A stretch of DNA of 64,000 bases from Cryptomeria japonica (lineage: Eukaryota; Streptophyta; Pinopsida; Cupressales; Cupressaceae). How positions within the stretch are numbered: the stretch's first letter is position 1; the number at the start of each line of letters is the position of its first letter. The translations under genes were made by a program, and so were the position numbers. Location of the stretch: assembly GCF_030272615.1 (NCBI RefSeq), contig NC_081411.1:834756136-834820135 (forward strand), in the 5' to 3' direction. Below, in pieces: positions 34,160-45,371 of the stretch. The notes below the pieces were generated by a model. The model made no database searches, was not told the origin of the DNA, and was given only the letters and a program-made list of their open reading frames with translations.

Positions 34160-36000
34160 AGTGGGTCCGGTCATCATTCTTGTTGCTAGGGAATTCAAAT
34201 CTTTTGTGAGCCTCCTTAAAGAAGTTAATAACACCTATATTGTCTTGGTCCCTAAAGGACTGGTGCTAATTAAATAGTGGATTTTAGACCTATTAGCCTC
34301 TGTAATACTTTATACAAAATCTTGTCTTGGTCAAAAGTATTAAGCCCTTTCTTGAGAAGATGGTCCATGAGCACCAGACGTGGTTTGCCTTGAGCCAGTA
34401 GATCTTGAATGTTGTTCATGTTGTGCATGAAACTCTTCATTCTATGGAAAATAAAAATAGAGAATGCATGCTCTTAAAGCTAGATATTTCCAAAGCCTAC
34501 AAAATGGTGTCTTGGCCCTTCCTCTCTAAGGTCCTCTGCAAATATGGATCTTATGAAAAAATATTGAAAATGAGTGAGGTATGCTTCCGCTCACCAATGT
34601 TCTTTGTATTGATTAATGGAGCTCCTCAATGTCTTTCCTCAACTTCTAGAGGAATTAGACAGGGGGGACCCCTATCCCCTTACCTCTTCATTCTCACGGC
34701 AGACGTTCTTGGTAGGAATATTGATTATTGCATCAATCAAGGCCTCTTAAAGGGTGTGAAACCTTCCTCATCCCCCTTATGTGATCTCCCACTAGAAGTT
34801 CATGGACGAAAATATTTTTCTTGGATCTACTTTTGTGGTGGAATCTAGGGGTTAGATCTCTCTTCTTTCTAAGAATGTTCAGGTGTCAGGTCAAAAGATT
34901 AATCTAGATAAAAGTGCTCTCTATTTTATGGATGTTCTTGTATCTTTGTAGAATCACATTGCTAGAATCTTTAAATACCATATCTCCAACCTCTCTTCAT
35001 TGTGTCTGGGCATGCCTCTAATGGTTGAGAAAGTTGGCAACTTTGTTAGGTCTACCCTACTCAAATGAATTCATAAGAAGATTGTGGAATGGAAAAGAGC
35101 CCTCCATAGAAATGAAGGTAAACTCCAACTTCTTAAAGCTTCCCTTCAAAGCACCTCTGTGTATCTCCTCTCATTGTTCCATATATCGGCTTCTTCAGCT
35201 AAGAAATTGGATTAGATCCAAAGAAGATTCTTATGGTCAAGCCTTGAATAGAACATCTCTCTTCTAGATTAGGAGAAGGTCTATAATAGGAAATAAGTTG
35301 AAGGCCTAAACTTAAGAGACTCATACTCCTTAAATGTTCCTCTCCTTGCTAAAATTGGATGGAGAATCATTTTGGAGAAGACTAATTGGTCTAATGTGAT
35401 GAAGAATTAAAACCTTCAAGGAAAAGAGGGCAAGACTTTTTTGTTAAACGGGCCCCTACCTTGGGGATCCCACATTTAAGATAATTTGATCTAAACTAAA
35501 ACTCTATTATAGAAGGGAGCCTTGTGGAATTTTGATAATGGAAGGGATGTTAGATTCTAGAAGGACCCTTGGGCATTACTCTTGCCTTTGGAATTTCATC
35601 TAATTTCCTCTGCTATTAAAAAGAGGTTGGTCAACAGAGTTGTTGTCTTCGTTAAGGACTTCTAAAATATAGCTTCTTTATCCCTTCTTGGAGGATTGAT
35701 ACCCTGGAGTTTGATCAACCAATTTGTACTACAACAAAGGAACTTCTCAAGATAATAAATAGATTGAGATTTTTTAGAATTAATGTTGAAGATAATCTAA
35801 TTTGGTCCTCCTCAAAGGATGGGAAATAATTTGTGGGATCTAGTTATAATCTCCTAGCACCCCTTGGCCCTCTCAATTTAAATGTATAGAAATTTGGAGG
35901 TCCAAAACTATCCCTAAGATTTGTTTCTTATGGTGGACAACTTTCCATAAAAATATCCTCACCATCTAGACAACCTTCTCAATTTTATTGTGGTGCTAGG
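34160..36000 (+). pseudogene. LINE (L1-type) reverse transcriptase remnant
   Basis: In shifting frames the typical order is visible: NNTYIVLVPKG (near 34230), then an open piece 34405-34848 with LKLDISKAYKMVSW and GIRQGGPLSPYLFIL. The catalytic YADD block is not readable. Later pieces from 34980 (SLCLGMPLMVEKVG) to a zinc-binding RT-like segment near 35900 (PKICFLWWTTFHKNI) follow the usual L1 order. Many stops show a long-dead copy. No 5' end, poly-A or target duplication could be fixed. Confidence 0.8.
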
Positions 36001-37198
36001 ATCCGTTGATGGGATCAAACAATTTGATTGCTATCAAATATCCCAAATAAATATAGGTTAGAAAACTAAATGGGGAGAAATGCCCACTTTAGATGCTACT
36101 GCTACCACCATTAAAATAAGAATTGAAAAGGAGCACAAGTCAAAATAGGAGTCTAAGCCTCAGTTAGAGCAATATAGATAGTTGTTGATAGAATTGTGTC
36201 GTCCACTTGATTCAGGACCTGTAGACACATAGCCCTCTCCCTCCACACTTCCTCAACCAGAAGTTAAATCTTTATATGCTATGAGAAAGAAAGAAACAAC
36301 TATAGATACCTGGGTTGGGAATCAATTGAGCAAGGTAAGGATGTTCCTATAGGAAACCATGGATATATATGAGGATGCTCACCTCCTTGATAAATTTTTG
36401 ATCTTTCTCTCAAATCAATTGGAAACCCAATCAAACAAGTTCACAAAGCAAATATAGATGTTAAAGAAGACCAAAAGTTTCGGTGAAGATGTAATCAGGA
36501 GAGAAGACCTATTGGGAGGTGAAGATATGTAGTAAAGGTGTTGGGTAAGTATGGACCTGTAGCCATTCAATCGAGTTCACTTAATCAATAAGAAGTGCTT
36601 AAACAATGGGAGACATATGTATCAAAGAACATATCTCTGGAAGTTGAGTTTGACAATGTCTATGCTCAAAAGATACATGTTCCTCATTTTGCAATCTTAC
36701 TGGGTAATACAAGTAGTGGACAACTTGGTCGACAAAATTCATGAACTAAGAGAAAGCACCAAAGTCTCCAAGTTCCGAATTGGATATGTGTTGTACCCAC
36801 CACAAGCTTCAATTGAAAGTTATCTAGCAAATTACTGAAGTTATAAGAATATTCAAAACTAAATGAGTAGTGAACTACATGTGTACCTTCAGTCACTTCA
36901 AGGTGAAGAGAAGCAGTCACAACATAACCAGTAGTATCAACAAGTAAGTTGCAATTTTGATAGCATACTTAAAAGATTTTTTTTTCAGCATGCATGGCAC
37001 CACAACATATCATTAGGAGGAGATCGCGCTCAAAGGAAGAGTGCAATTGCAAGTCAAACTGCAATCCTCCCATTTTGTAATTGAGTCCTGGGCAGAATTT
37101 ACTCTAAGTCTGTTGGGAGTAAGACTTATAAATATAGTGTCCTAAGTCTTTGAAAGGGATCCTAAAATTGATGGTTTGAGGCCATTAGTTATAACTTC
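36001..37198. other. Decayed, possibly coding-derived sequence, unassigned
   Basis: From 36015 one frame gives short readable pieces (for example EMPTLDATATTIKIRIEKEHKSK) broken by stops, suggesting old coding sequence. I do not recognise it. A CTTATAAATATA box-like word is at 37124. Confidence 0.35.
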
Positions 37199-38560
37199 TG
37201 TTGGCAACAATGCAACAAACTGAGAGGGGGGGTGAATCAATTTTCTCTCAAACTCTACACAACTCAAACACAAATTTAGATCTGATAATAAATAGTAAAA
37301 GCATAAATCAACACCACGTCAATAACACACATAACACCAAGATTTTTGACATGGAAAACCCAGTTAAGGGAAAAACCATGGTGGGAACATACCCACAATG
37401 AGATATTACCTTGTTAGGAGTAAGTGTAAATATTACAATGGGGAATGGACATGCATTCTGATATGTTGCCTAGAGCCCACTACTCAAATCACAAAACAAG
37501 AAGAGCTACAACCCTGGGGAAGGCTCACTTCCTTATAGAAACATTTGGATTACATCCGTAGGATCATGAACTGATGAAATTGAATCTTCTCATGCATGTT
37601 TGTAGTTCTAGTTAAGCACATATACTCAAACTCTGCTCTTTCACACTACTTTGCACTTCTCCTCTACTACTGAAAGATCAAATCAATATGCGCACACACA
37701 GATACATCTCTCACATGAATATTACATTTATTTATAACAAATTATTAACCTATATTTCAAGGTCAGCTAAACCCTCAACACAAATTACAAAACAATAACC
37801 TCACAAGCTACAACAATACATGTAGACCAAAACAATGTTGGCTAAGACATAGTCTGGACCTAAACCAACACCGCATGCAAGAAATACTTCCAAGAATTAT
37901 GCCTTGAAAATCTGCAACATGCTACGATCATCATGAATATCGTATAATATGAAGAACACCACCAAATCAAGAAAATGGTCAATAACGCAAACAACGGTCA
38001 ATGCGAACCATCAACACGGATAGAGAATGATCTAGAAACATTCACAAGCAATGTGAATCACCACAGAAACAACCGCAACATGACCACTTAATAAAATCTC
38101 CATCATCATTATACCAAACCTCAAGAACACATGTTGAACTGACTATCAAACTGAAAGATTTACTTACGGACCTCCAAATCACGAACCATCTGAATTGAGG
38201 ACACATATGAATATCCCAAATAGTGCCAAATCCACAAACCAAGATATAGAAATTTTGGAGCAATGCAGATCACAATCTAGAATATCGAATAACACAAATG
38301 ACTAAATATCAACCATAATACCGGATCACACAACTCGATAAAACATCATGCAGACCACTAAAAATTTTGTTGAATCGCTAGAGATAAGTATCTCTAAACC
38401 CATTAAACTGTGACAGCTCAACTACAACACATTGACCAAACCAACTCATCCAATCTAACTGCAACACTGGAATACGTAGAAGAATATGTTGACATCAATG
38501 ACAACACATCATTCTAGCAAACTTCTCAACAATATCCAACAACTTCATCTTATTTTATGC
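37199..38560 (+). repeat. Probable LTR-derived sequence, right end uncertain
   Basis: This begins TGTTGGCAACAATGC, then CTGAGAGGGGGGGTGAATCA and GACATGGAAAACCCAG, words that I know from many plant LTR ends. No partner copy, primer site or duplication was found in the window, so it may be a solo or truncated LTR. The right border is a guess. Confidence 0.45.
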
Positions 38561-40180
38561 AATTTTCTAGGTTTTAAGTCCTTTGTTACCATTTAAATAT
38601 TTACAATATCAGTGCATGTTGATACTCATCTTTCAAGTTAATACAAGAAATTCATGGATCGCTTGTTACATGTGTTGTATCAACTGAAATTGGTACTCTC
38701 CTATTCATTTAATCTCTTTTCTCATTATAAATAGTATCGTTGTTTTAAACAAAAAAATTCCATGAATCATACTATGCATGTCAATGGTGTATGAAGATTA
38801 AATAGTGTTGTGAAATTGGTTTCTTTGGAAACTCAACTCTATCTGCATGTGAATCGTAGATCTTGCATCTTGACTAAAAATCTCATTTAATGTTATCTGG
38901 TATTTATTGATATTATTGAGTCGTATGAGTTATTGGTTTCATGGTTTACATAGCTTGTTTGTTTAATTATGTTTCTTTTCCTCTCACAACCCTATCTTTT
39001 GCATTTTATTTCTCAATAGGTAAGCCTCTTCTTGAGAACTCTAGCTTACAACCAACATGTCCCTTGATGAAACGGGTTACTTCAACATTGAATCATTCAA
39101 AAACTTTGTGACCCAACAATAAAGACCTTAGGAGGTCAAAAGTCTCATTCTTTCAACCTCTTTCAAGAGAAGCTAAGTTATGCTTGGCTTGTGTTTGGTG
39201 TGTTAAAAGACACATCAAAACCATGCCCAAGTATTGAACGAATGTGGATGTAGTCACAATGGTGATGATCAAGGGTTTGGAGTTGGGTGATCAGAACAAT
39301 GTCTTGGTGCAAGTGTTGAGGGGTGCATTGAGGATGATTGGTTGTGTGGGTTGATGGAATTACTCGAAATGGTCATGCCTGGAGTGGGGTTTGATGTTGG
39401 TGAGGGTCTTAACATTGATTAAATTCATTAATTGAGTGATTTTGTGCCTTTTATTCGATGGCCTCTAGGGGCTGACTGAGATGAGTGTTGAGTGGAAGCC
39501 ACAATAGGTTGGGATTTTCTCAAGATTTGCCTAAAGGAAAGGGAGGTGGAGTCTCATGGCATTGGAGCTTCTAGACCTATAATGAGGGAAGTGAAGGAGA
39601 AAAGCAAGAGGAAGATGGTGGGAGCTAGGAGGTTGAAGCAAAAAAAAATGGTTGTTGGCGCTTGTTGGAGTTGTGACGAAAGGAGAAAAGATGAACTATG
39701 CAGGTGAAGGTTCGAGTAGCCAAATTCCCAGTGTGCCCTAACTTTGGGCTGGAGGGTTTTTTGAATGCTTCTTTTAAATTTTATTTTACAATGTTGGCCT
39801 ATTTTAAAGCTTGACTAGATTATGTAAATTTGAAATAGTGATATAATTGTAAATTGATGAAGATTTTGCAATGCTTTTAGTAGTCTAGGTCTTCGGGTAG
39901 TGGTGGTGTCAGTAGTTTTCCTATAGACTCAAGGTGCAAATTTTTTGTAATGTTGTTTGTAGCTCTTCGACATGTGATAATTTTGGCTCTTTTGAATCAA
40001 GCCAACTGGTTGGTGGTACGTTGTATGGTTTAACGGTAGGGTGTAGTGTCTAGTGTGGGGGTTCTGGTGGTGTCTGTCTGTATGGATTAGGCATTTTGCA
40101 AACTTCAAAAACTATTTTGTATTTATATATCTTTTATTTATAAAATATACCTATTACTGACCCAAAAAAATTAATAATTT
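38561..40180 (+). other. Unassigned sequence, possibly a LINE 3' end
   Basis: A G-rich region from about 39060 to 39720 has short ORFs (for example 39492-39707, Lys/Arg-rich). It ends in TATTACTGACCCAAAAAAATTAA at 40150-40173, which looks like a short LINE-type tail. No RT is readable. Weak call. Confidence 0.35.
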
Positions 40181-40187
40181 AAAATGG

Positions 40188-40287
40188 TCATATAACAAAA
40201 TTCTTCTCATTATACAAAGCTAGGCCTTTAAATTTCATTTTGCACATGCTATGTAATTAAAGAAATATTTTGAAACATAGTAGAATT
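40188..40287. repeat. Copy of LURP gene 3' flank, left part
   Basis: TACAAAGCTAGGCC followed by TTTAAATTTCATTTTG resembles 62161-62190 in the 3' flank of gene 2. The copy continues at 41423 after the solo LTR. No LURP coding sequence is next to it. Confidence 0.65.
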
Positions 40288-41422
40288 TGTATACACCTAA
40301 AAAATGGTCTGAAGATAATTAATTAAATAAGCAATTATATAATTAATCCCCCTTCCTAATTTAATTGAATTCATTAGGCAATTTGATTAAATTCTCCCTT
40401 TCATCTACTTATTAATAAATCTAAGGATTTATTTAATAGGTTCATTTCAATAGTTCCCTTTAATTAATTAATTCAAATTAATTAATCCTCCCCCCATTTC
40501 AATCAATTTTTCTAATCCTCTAATTAATTAAAACAAATCAATTTATGAGTTGTTGAGAATTAATTAGTCTTTTCCTATTATTTGAATTTTTTAATTCAAA
40601 TTACCCACATGCCTCTTAACCATCCCTCTAACCTAACCCATTCCACCTAACCTTGGGTTTAACTAACCCTATCATATCTTGCACATTCTAACCTCCTTAT
40701 CCTAATCTCCTATGGTGTGGATATTTTCTTCTTGAGACACATGGCACTTTGTCCACATGTCTCCTCTCTTGGACACTTGCCCTTTTATGAGCAAGGCTCC
40801 TTGACACTTGTCACCACAGAAATGACAAGTGTCCCTTCCTCCAACCTCATCTCCAACCTCCTCCAATTTCACGCTTGATATCTTCAGACTCAATCTTGAC
40901 CATTGATTCTTGCCACCTCACCCCTGGCCTTGGAAATCCTATAAATATCCCCCATTTTAGAGCAATAAGGATCCCATCTCATTATCAATTTAGGCATTGT
41001 TACTATAGGCATATTATCTTGAGCGTTATTGTTATAATCAATTGCATTAGTTTAATTTGATCATTTTCTTGCATAATTGTTGAATCATGTAGCTTAATCA
41101 ATCTCTTTTCTAGCTTAATTGCATCATCATCCTAGCTTAATCATGTATATCATTATATTAATTAGTCTCTTGGATCAATCTAGCATAATAAATCTCATCT
41201 TTGCATATCATTATTATTTCAAATCCTCCATCTAGGTGTAGTCAAGTCACTGGGATTGCTTATCCAGATCTGAGAGCAAATCCATACTCACATCTCTTAG
41301 GAGGCGATAGGTCGCTTTGTCATGGTTCATCTTTGTTTGCTTATTATTTTCTAACCAAGCTTGTAAGGATCTATTGAGTGTTTGTGTTGCAGCAGTAGGT
41401 ATCACACTTCACAGGCACGACA
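40288..41422 (+). repeat. Solo LTR with GAATT target duplication
   Basis: TGTATACACC to GGCACGACA, 1,135 bp, flanked by GAATT at 40283-40287 and 41423-41427. The interior has AT-rich palindromes near 40320-40540 as in the A/B/C LTRs, and a TATA box (CTATAAATATCC) at about 40940 that gives plus-strand orientation. The uninterrupted paralog of the insertion site is visible at 62229-62233. The first ten bases resemble TGTAGACACC of the A/B/C family, so it may be a distant relative. Confidence 0.85.
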
Positions 41423-42359
41423 GAATTATATTAAAGAATATATCAAATTAGCAAATAAAATTAGATGAAGTGGTAAATCGTTTATTTTCTATTAAGTCAA
41501 AGTTGTAAATCATTTTTTATAACGTAGAAACTTGAAGAGTTAAATTATCACCAAAATACATTTGATTGCCCATGTTATGTTTTTCACTCTTCTTTTACAA
41601 AATTGAGGTGTTGTTGTCCATAACATTAAAGCACATAACCTAGTCCTAGGAATGAAACCTACCTAGAGAATGTTTTCTAAGTCAAAAGAAAAATGGTGTA
41701 AACTTCTACAAGTAAAATATCTTGATACATGAGATATCGAAAGAATATTCAAAATATCAAACCCACCTTAAATCTCCAAGACTTAAAATTTTATAATAAA
41801 TTACAAGAATTTTATCACTCTTCATCTCTCTTGCTTCATTGATCATGAGAATATGTATCTTTTTTTCTATCTCTAGATTGATTGCAAGCCTCTAGATAAT
41901 AAGTTGGAATTTCTTGAGGCAAAATAATTTTTAAAATAAAAATGTGGATTTGGTAGAGTGAAGGAATACTTTAAAATGGAAGAAAATAATTTTCCTCTAA
42001 AAGAAATATGTGAGGACCTTAGTAATTATTTGATACCAAACAACCAATAAGAAATATCATCTAAAATTCTCTCTAACATAATCATCCTCTTTTTTGCTAA
42101 AGAAGATGAACTAAAATGGATGACTTCTAATTCAAGTCAATATATAGTTAAACAATGATACCCAACACTAATCATCCTTTTATATATGAATATTGACGTG
42201 TAATCTTTGCTAGGATGTTTGTTTTATTTTCCAAAATTAGGGTTTTTTCTTCAATAGCTCTTCATTTAATAATCTAACTGATGTTAGATTAGATAATTGA
42301 GGAATATCATTTAAATTTAAATGTGTCATTTATGGGAGAGAGATAAAGAACAAGGACTT
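41423..42359. other. AT-rich sequence with right part of the duplicated LURP flank
   Basis: 41423-41490 continues the similarity to 62229-62290 (both run to GTMAATCGTT). From there to 42359 no gene or repeat is recognised. Confidence 0.5.
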
Positions 42360-42364
42360 GTTAC
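42360..42364. repeat. Target site duplication GTTAC of element B, left copy
   Basis: GTTAC is repeated at 58558-58562, directly outside the two LTRs. Confidence 0.95.
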
Positions 42365-43149
42365 TGTAGACACCCAAAATTGTCATGACTAATTAAATAA
42401 ATATTTTATTTATTTAATTATCTAAACCTAATTCTTCTATTAATTAAATAATTTTTTATTTATTTAATTAATTCATTTATCCTTTTCTAGCCTTAATTTC
42501 TCATTTAAATAAATTTATTTATTTATTTAAATTATCCCTTTCCTAAATTAAATAAATATTTTATTTATTTAATTATCCTATTTCTTCTATTAATTAAATA
42601 AATCTTTATTTATTTAATTAATTCATTATCTTTTTCTACCTATGACACATGTCATTCATTTCTTAATTCCTACACTACCTACCTCTTTCATTATTTTGGT
42701 ATTTCTTTTACCTACCCTCTAATCCTAGCCGACCTCTCTTTTTACACCTCTCAATCTTAACCCTCCATTTCATATTGTGTCTTCTATTTAAGAAGATTCT
42801 TTCTTCATTGTCAAACCCTAATCACTCATGCTAATGATCTTTCATGCAACTTGCTACACTACAATCCTACTTGCAACCACATTCCGTTCTTTGTTGAGCT
42901 CTTGTGCATACAAAAATCTGAGAGCAAATATACATCAAGCAAGATCAATGGAGATAGGAAGAATGGAGATCAAAACCCTATTGGACATGTGATGGTATAA
43001 TCTTTGTGATTTTTGAGTTATTTGCATTGTCTTAGGTAATCTTCATATGTTATGGTGGATCTTTGTTCATTGTTAGGCTAGGGTTTTGTGGTTGGATTCA
43101 TTTAGCCTTTCAATATTGTTGTTATTGTTATCCATTTTCACCATATACA
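42365..43149 (+). repeat. Element B 5' LTR
   Basis: TGTAGACACCC to CCATATACA, 785 bp. U3 has five AT-rich palindromes (about 42392-42420, 42439-42472, 42503-42532, 42545-42574 and 42591-42624) of the form AATTAAATAAAT/ATTTATTTAATT with short loops. TCTATTTAAG near 42785 is a possible TATA-like box. Confidence 0.95.
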
Positions 43150-43152
43150 TTT

Positions 43153-43170
43153 TGGCACGCCCGGTGGGAC
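43153..43170 (+). other. Element B primer binding site
   Basis: TGGCACGCCCGGTGGGAC starts three bases after the LTR end. It is shared with A (16222-16239). It is possibly an arginine tRNA, not confirmed. Confidence 0.75.
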
Positions 43171-45371
43171 CCTTGTCCCTTTGCATTTAACCTTTTCGTT
43201 GCAGATTTTGCATTTTTGAAGTTGCAGATCGGACATTTTTTGACGGCATTTTAGGTATTTCCGCATCTACGAGTGTTCAGATCGCGTCTCTGAGTTTCAG
43301 AAGCGTCTGCGGGATCGGAAATCGCGCCTGTGTTTTTGCCAGATTTTATTTTGCAGGTTTCTGGAACCGCGTCTGTGTCTCCGAAATGCGTCTGTGTTGC
43401 ATCTGATCGCGTCTGCGTCCTGGAAAAGCGTCTATGTCTTTTGAGCGTGTCTGTGCATCACAGAACCGCGTCTGTGTCGTAAAGACGCGTCTGTGTCTGG
43501 TATAACAGCGTCTGTGTTTACTGTTTTGAAATTTTCAATTTTTATTTGATTCAATTTTTTGGATTTCGCGCTTAGGGTTTCAGATCTGGTTTTATTTTTT
43601 GCACTAACCCTTGCAGAGCTAACCAAGTTTGTGCAGCTTGTTTTGGAGGCAAAAACATTTTTGTTGAAGGCCCCTTTTTCACAAAGTCTTTTTGGGTTTT
43701 CTAAAATTTACCTAACTTGTGTGCTTGCAGGAAGGGGTGATCATTTGAAACAACCCAAACTACTAACAATTTTGTTGCAGGGCCTTAGCTAGGGTGTTGT
43801 AATTTTGTTGTGTGCCTTGTTTTCATAGATTAGCAAACACTTCCATTGGTGCACTAAAATTGAATCATTGTCTTTTGTGTCTTGAGCAATAGGCTCTTTT
43901 TGTTTAATCTTTAGAGGGCCTGTCTTCCCGTGTGGTCATTAGGACTACTAGTGAGAAGAGAACGACCCAAGTGGTAGCAAAAGAAAAGCCATCTTCTTCC
44001 AAGCCACTATAATCAAATGTATTCATGGTGAAAACTATGAATAACGTGTGTTGATTAGTTCATACCGACACTATGTCTCCCCATAAACCCATTTGATCAA
44101 ATTTATTTGATCATTTGTAGGGCGTAACCCCTACCGGCTGGGAGCCTTCTGTATTTATAGAGCTGAAAGTGCCACATGTATGGCCACACGAGCAGATGCC
44201 CTTACTAGCACCTTTTTGTTTTAGAAGCCCAAATCCTTCTAGTTGTTGAGGCAGGAGGTCGGACCTCTGGTAGCGGCCCACACACATATGGTTCTTAGTA
44301 GAGATACAAAGTTCGCCATGGGGAGTTTTCATGGGGACTGATGCTTGGCTGACCCGAGAAGTGAGTGCCGAGGGTGGAGCCAGTGAGGTCAAGCATCTAA
44401 GTATCCGCTCTGAATAGCGTAGCCTCGGGGGTAAAACCCTATGTGGGATCAACAACTATTGTCTTGGCCAGCCATAAGATTTGTGCTTGTCTTATGTTAA
44501 ACACTCAAACATTCAAGACCAAACAATAAAACATTGTGTCTTTTGTGTCTTCGAGTGTATGCAAAACATTTTACATCAAACAACACACTTTTTGGAGTCT
44601 AAACAGTTTGCAAACATTGAGTCATCAACATTGTGTCCTCTTGTCACGAAAAACAGTCAAACAGTCGGATTTGGTCACAACAAAACAACTTCACAGATTG
44701 GAAAAATTGCACCAAGTTTACAGAAACGCGTCTGTGTCTGTTTTAACCGTGTCTGGGTAATCTAAGCGCGTCTGTGAAGGGCAGAATAGCGTCTGTGTTT
44801 TTAGCAGTGTCTGTATCTAACAGAGAAGCGTCTGTGTCTGGGAATCGCATCTGTGAAGTATACAGAGGCGTCTGTGTCAGGAATTGAGAATTTTGACAGT
44901 CCAGCAAACAAAGGAAATCAGTTTCGGCATACTTGAGCTTCCTAGGTTGTCTCTTCAGGTTTCATCTAGCATTCAACCTGTTCTAAGGTCTCATACAGTC
45001 CATCATTGCTTCACATCTCATTTTACATCCATACTTGTCTAAACTTGGGTCAAAAAGGTCACTTGCTTGTCCTCACTATACTTTTCAACACACTACATAC
45101 AACTACACTTTGCTAAGTGGTCCCTCATCAAGGTTTCTTACCTTTGGGTCTCATTTGGTCTTACTTAGAGTCAAGGTCAGCTTACCTCATCAAGAGAAAC
45201 AATCATCTCTTTGGAAGTCACACCTACTCTACTACTTACCTACTTGGTCTTACACTTTGGACATTGCAAGTACACCTTAAGATTCATTTACACTCCATAC
45301 AACTCTTGGTCTTCCATACTCTTTTCATATTTTCAATCTAGTCTCTCACATATTGGTCAAACACATAGTTC
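43171..45371 (+). other. Element B leader with two motif clusters and a conserved block
   Basis: The leader holds GCGTCTGTGT-type clusters at about 43262-43520 (roughly a dozen copies) and 44727-44885 (about eight). Between them lies a GC-richer block at 44100-44480, highly similar to A at 14900-15260. That block contains a minus-strand ORF at 44455-44111 (114 codons), whose counterpart in A is 131 codons. I see no sense-strand gene. The length and structure suggest roles in RNA packaging or translation, which is inference. Confidence 0.75.

Noticed and set aside
43262-43520. CRISPR-like array of short repeats and spacers
   Set aside because: Repeat unit is only about 10 bp and imperfect, spacers are short and variable, and it lies in a plant retrotransposon leader with no cas genes.
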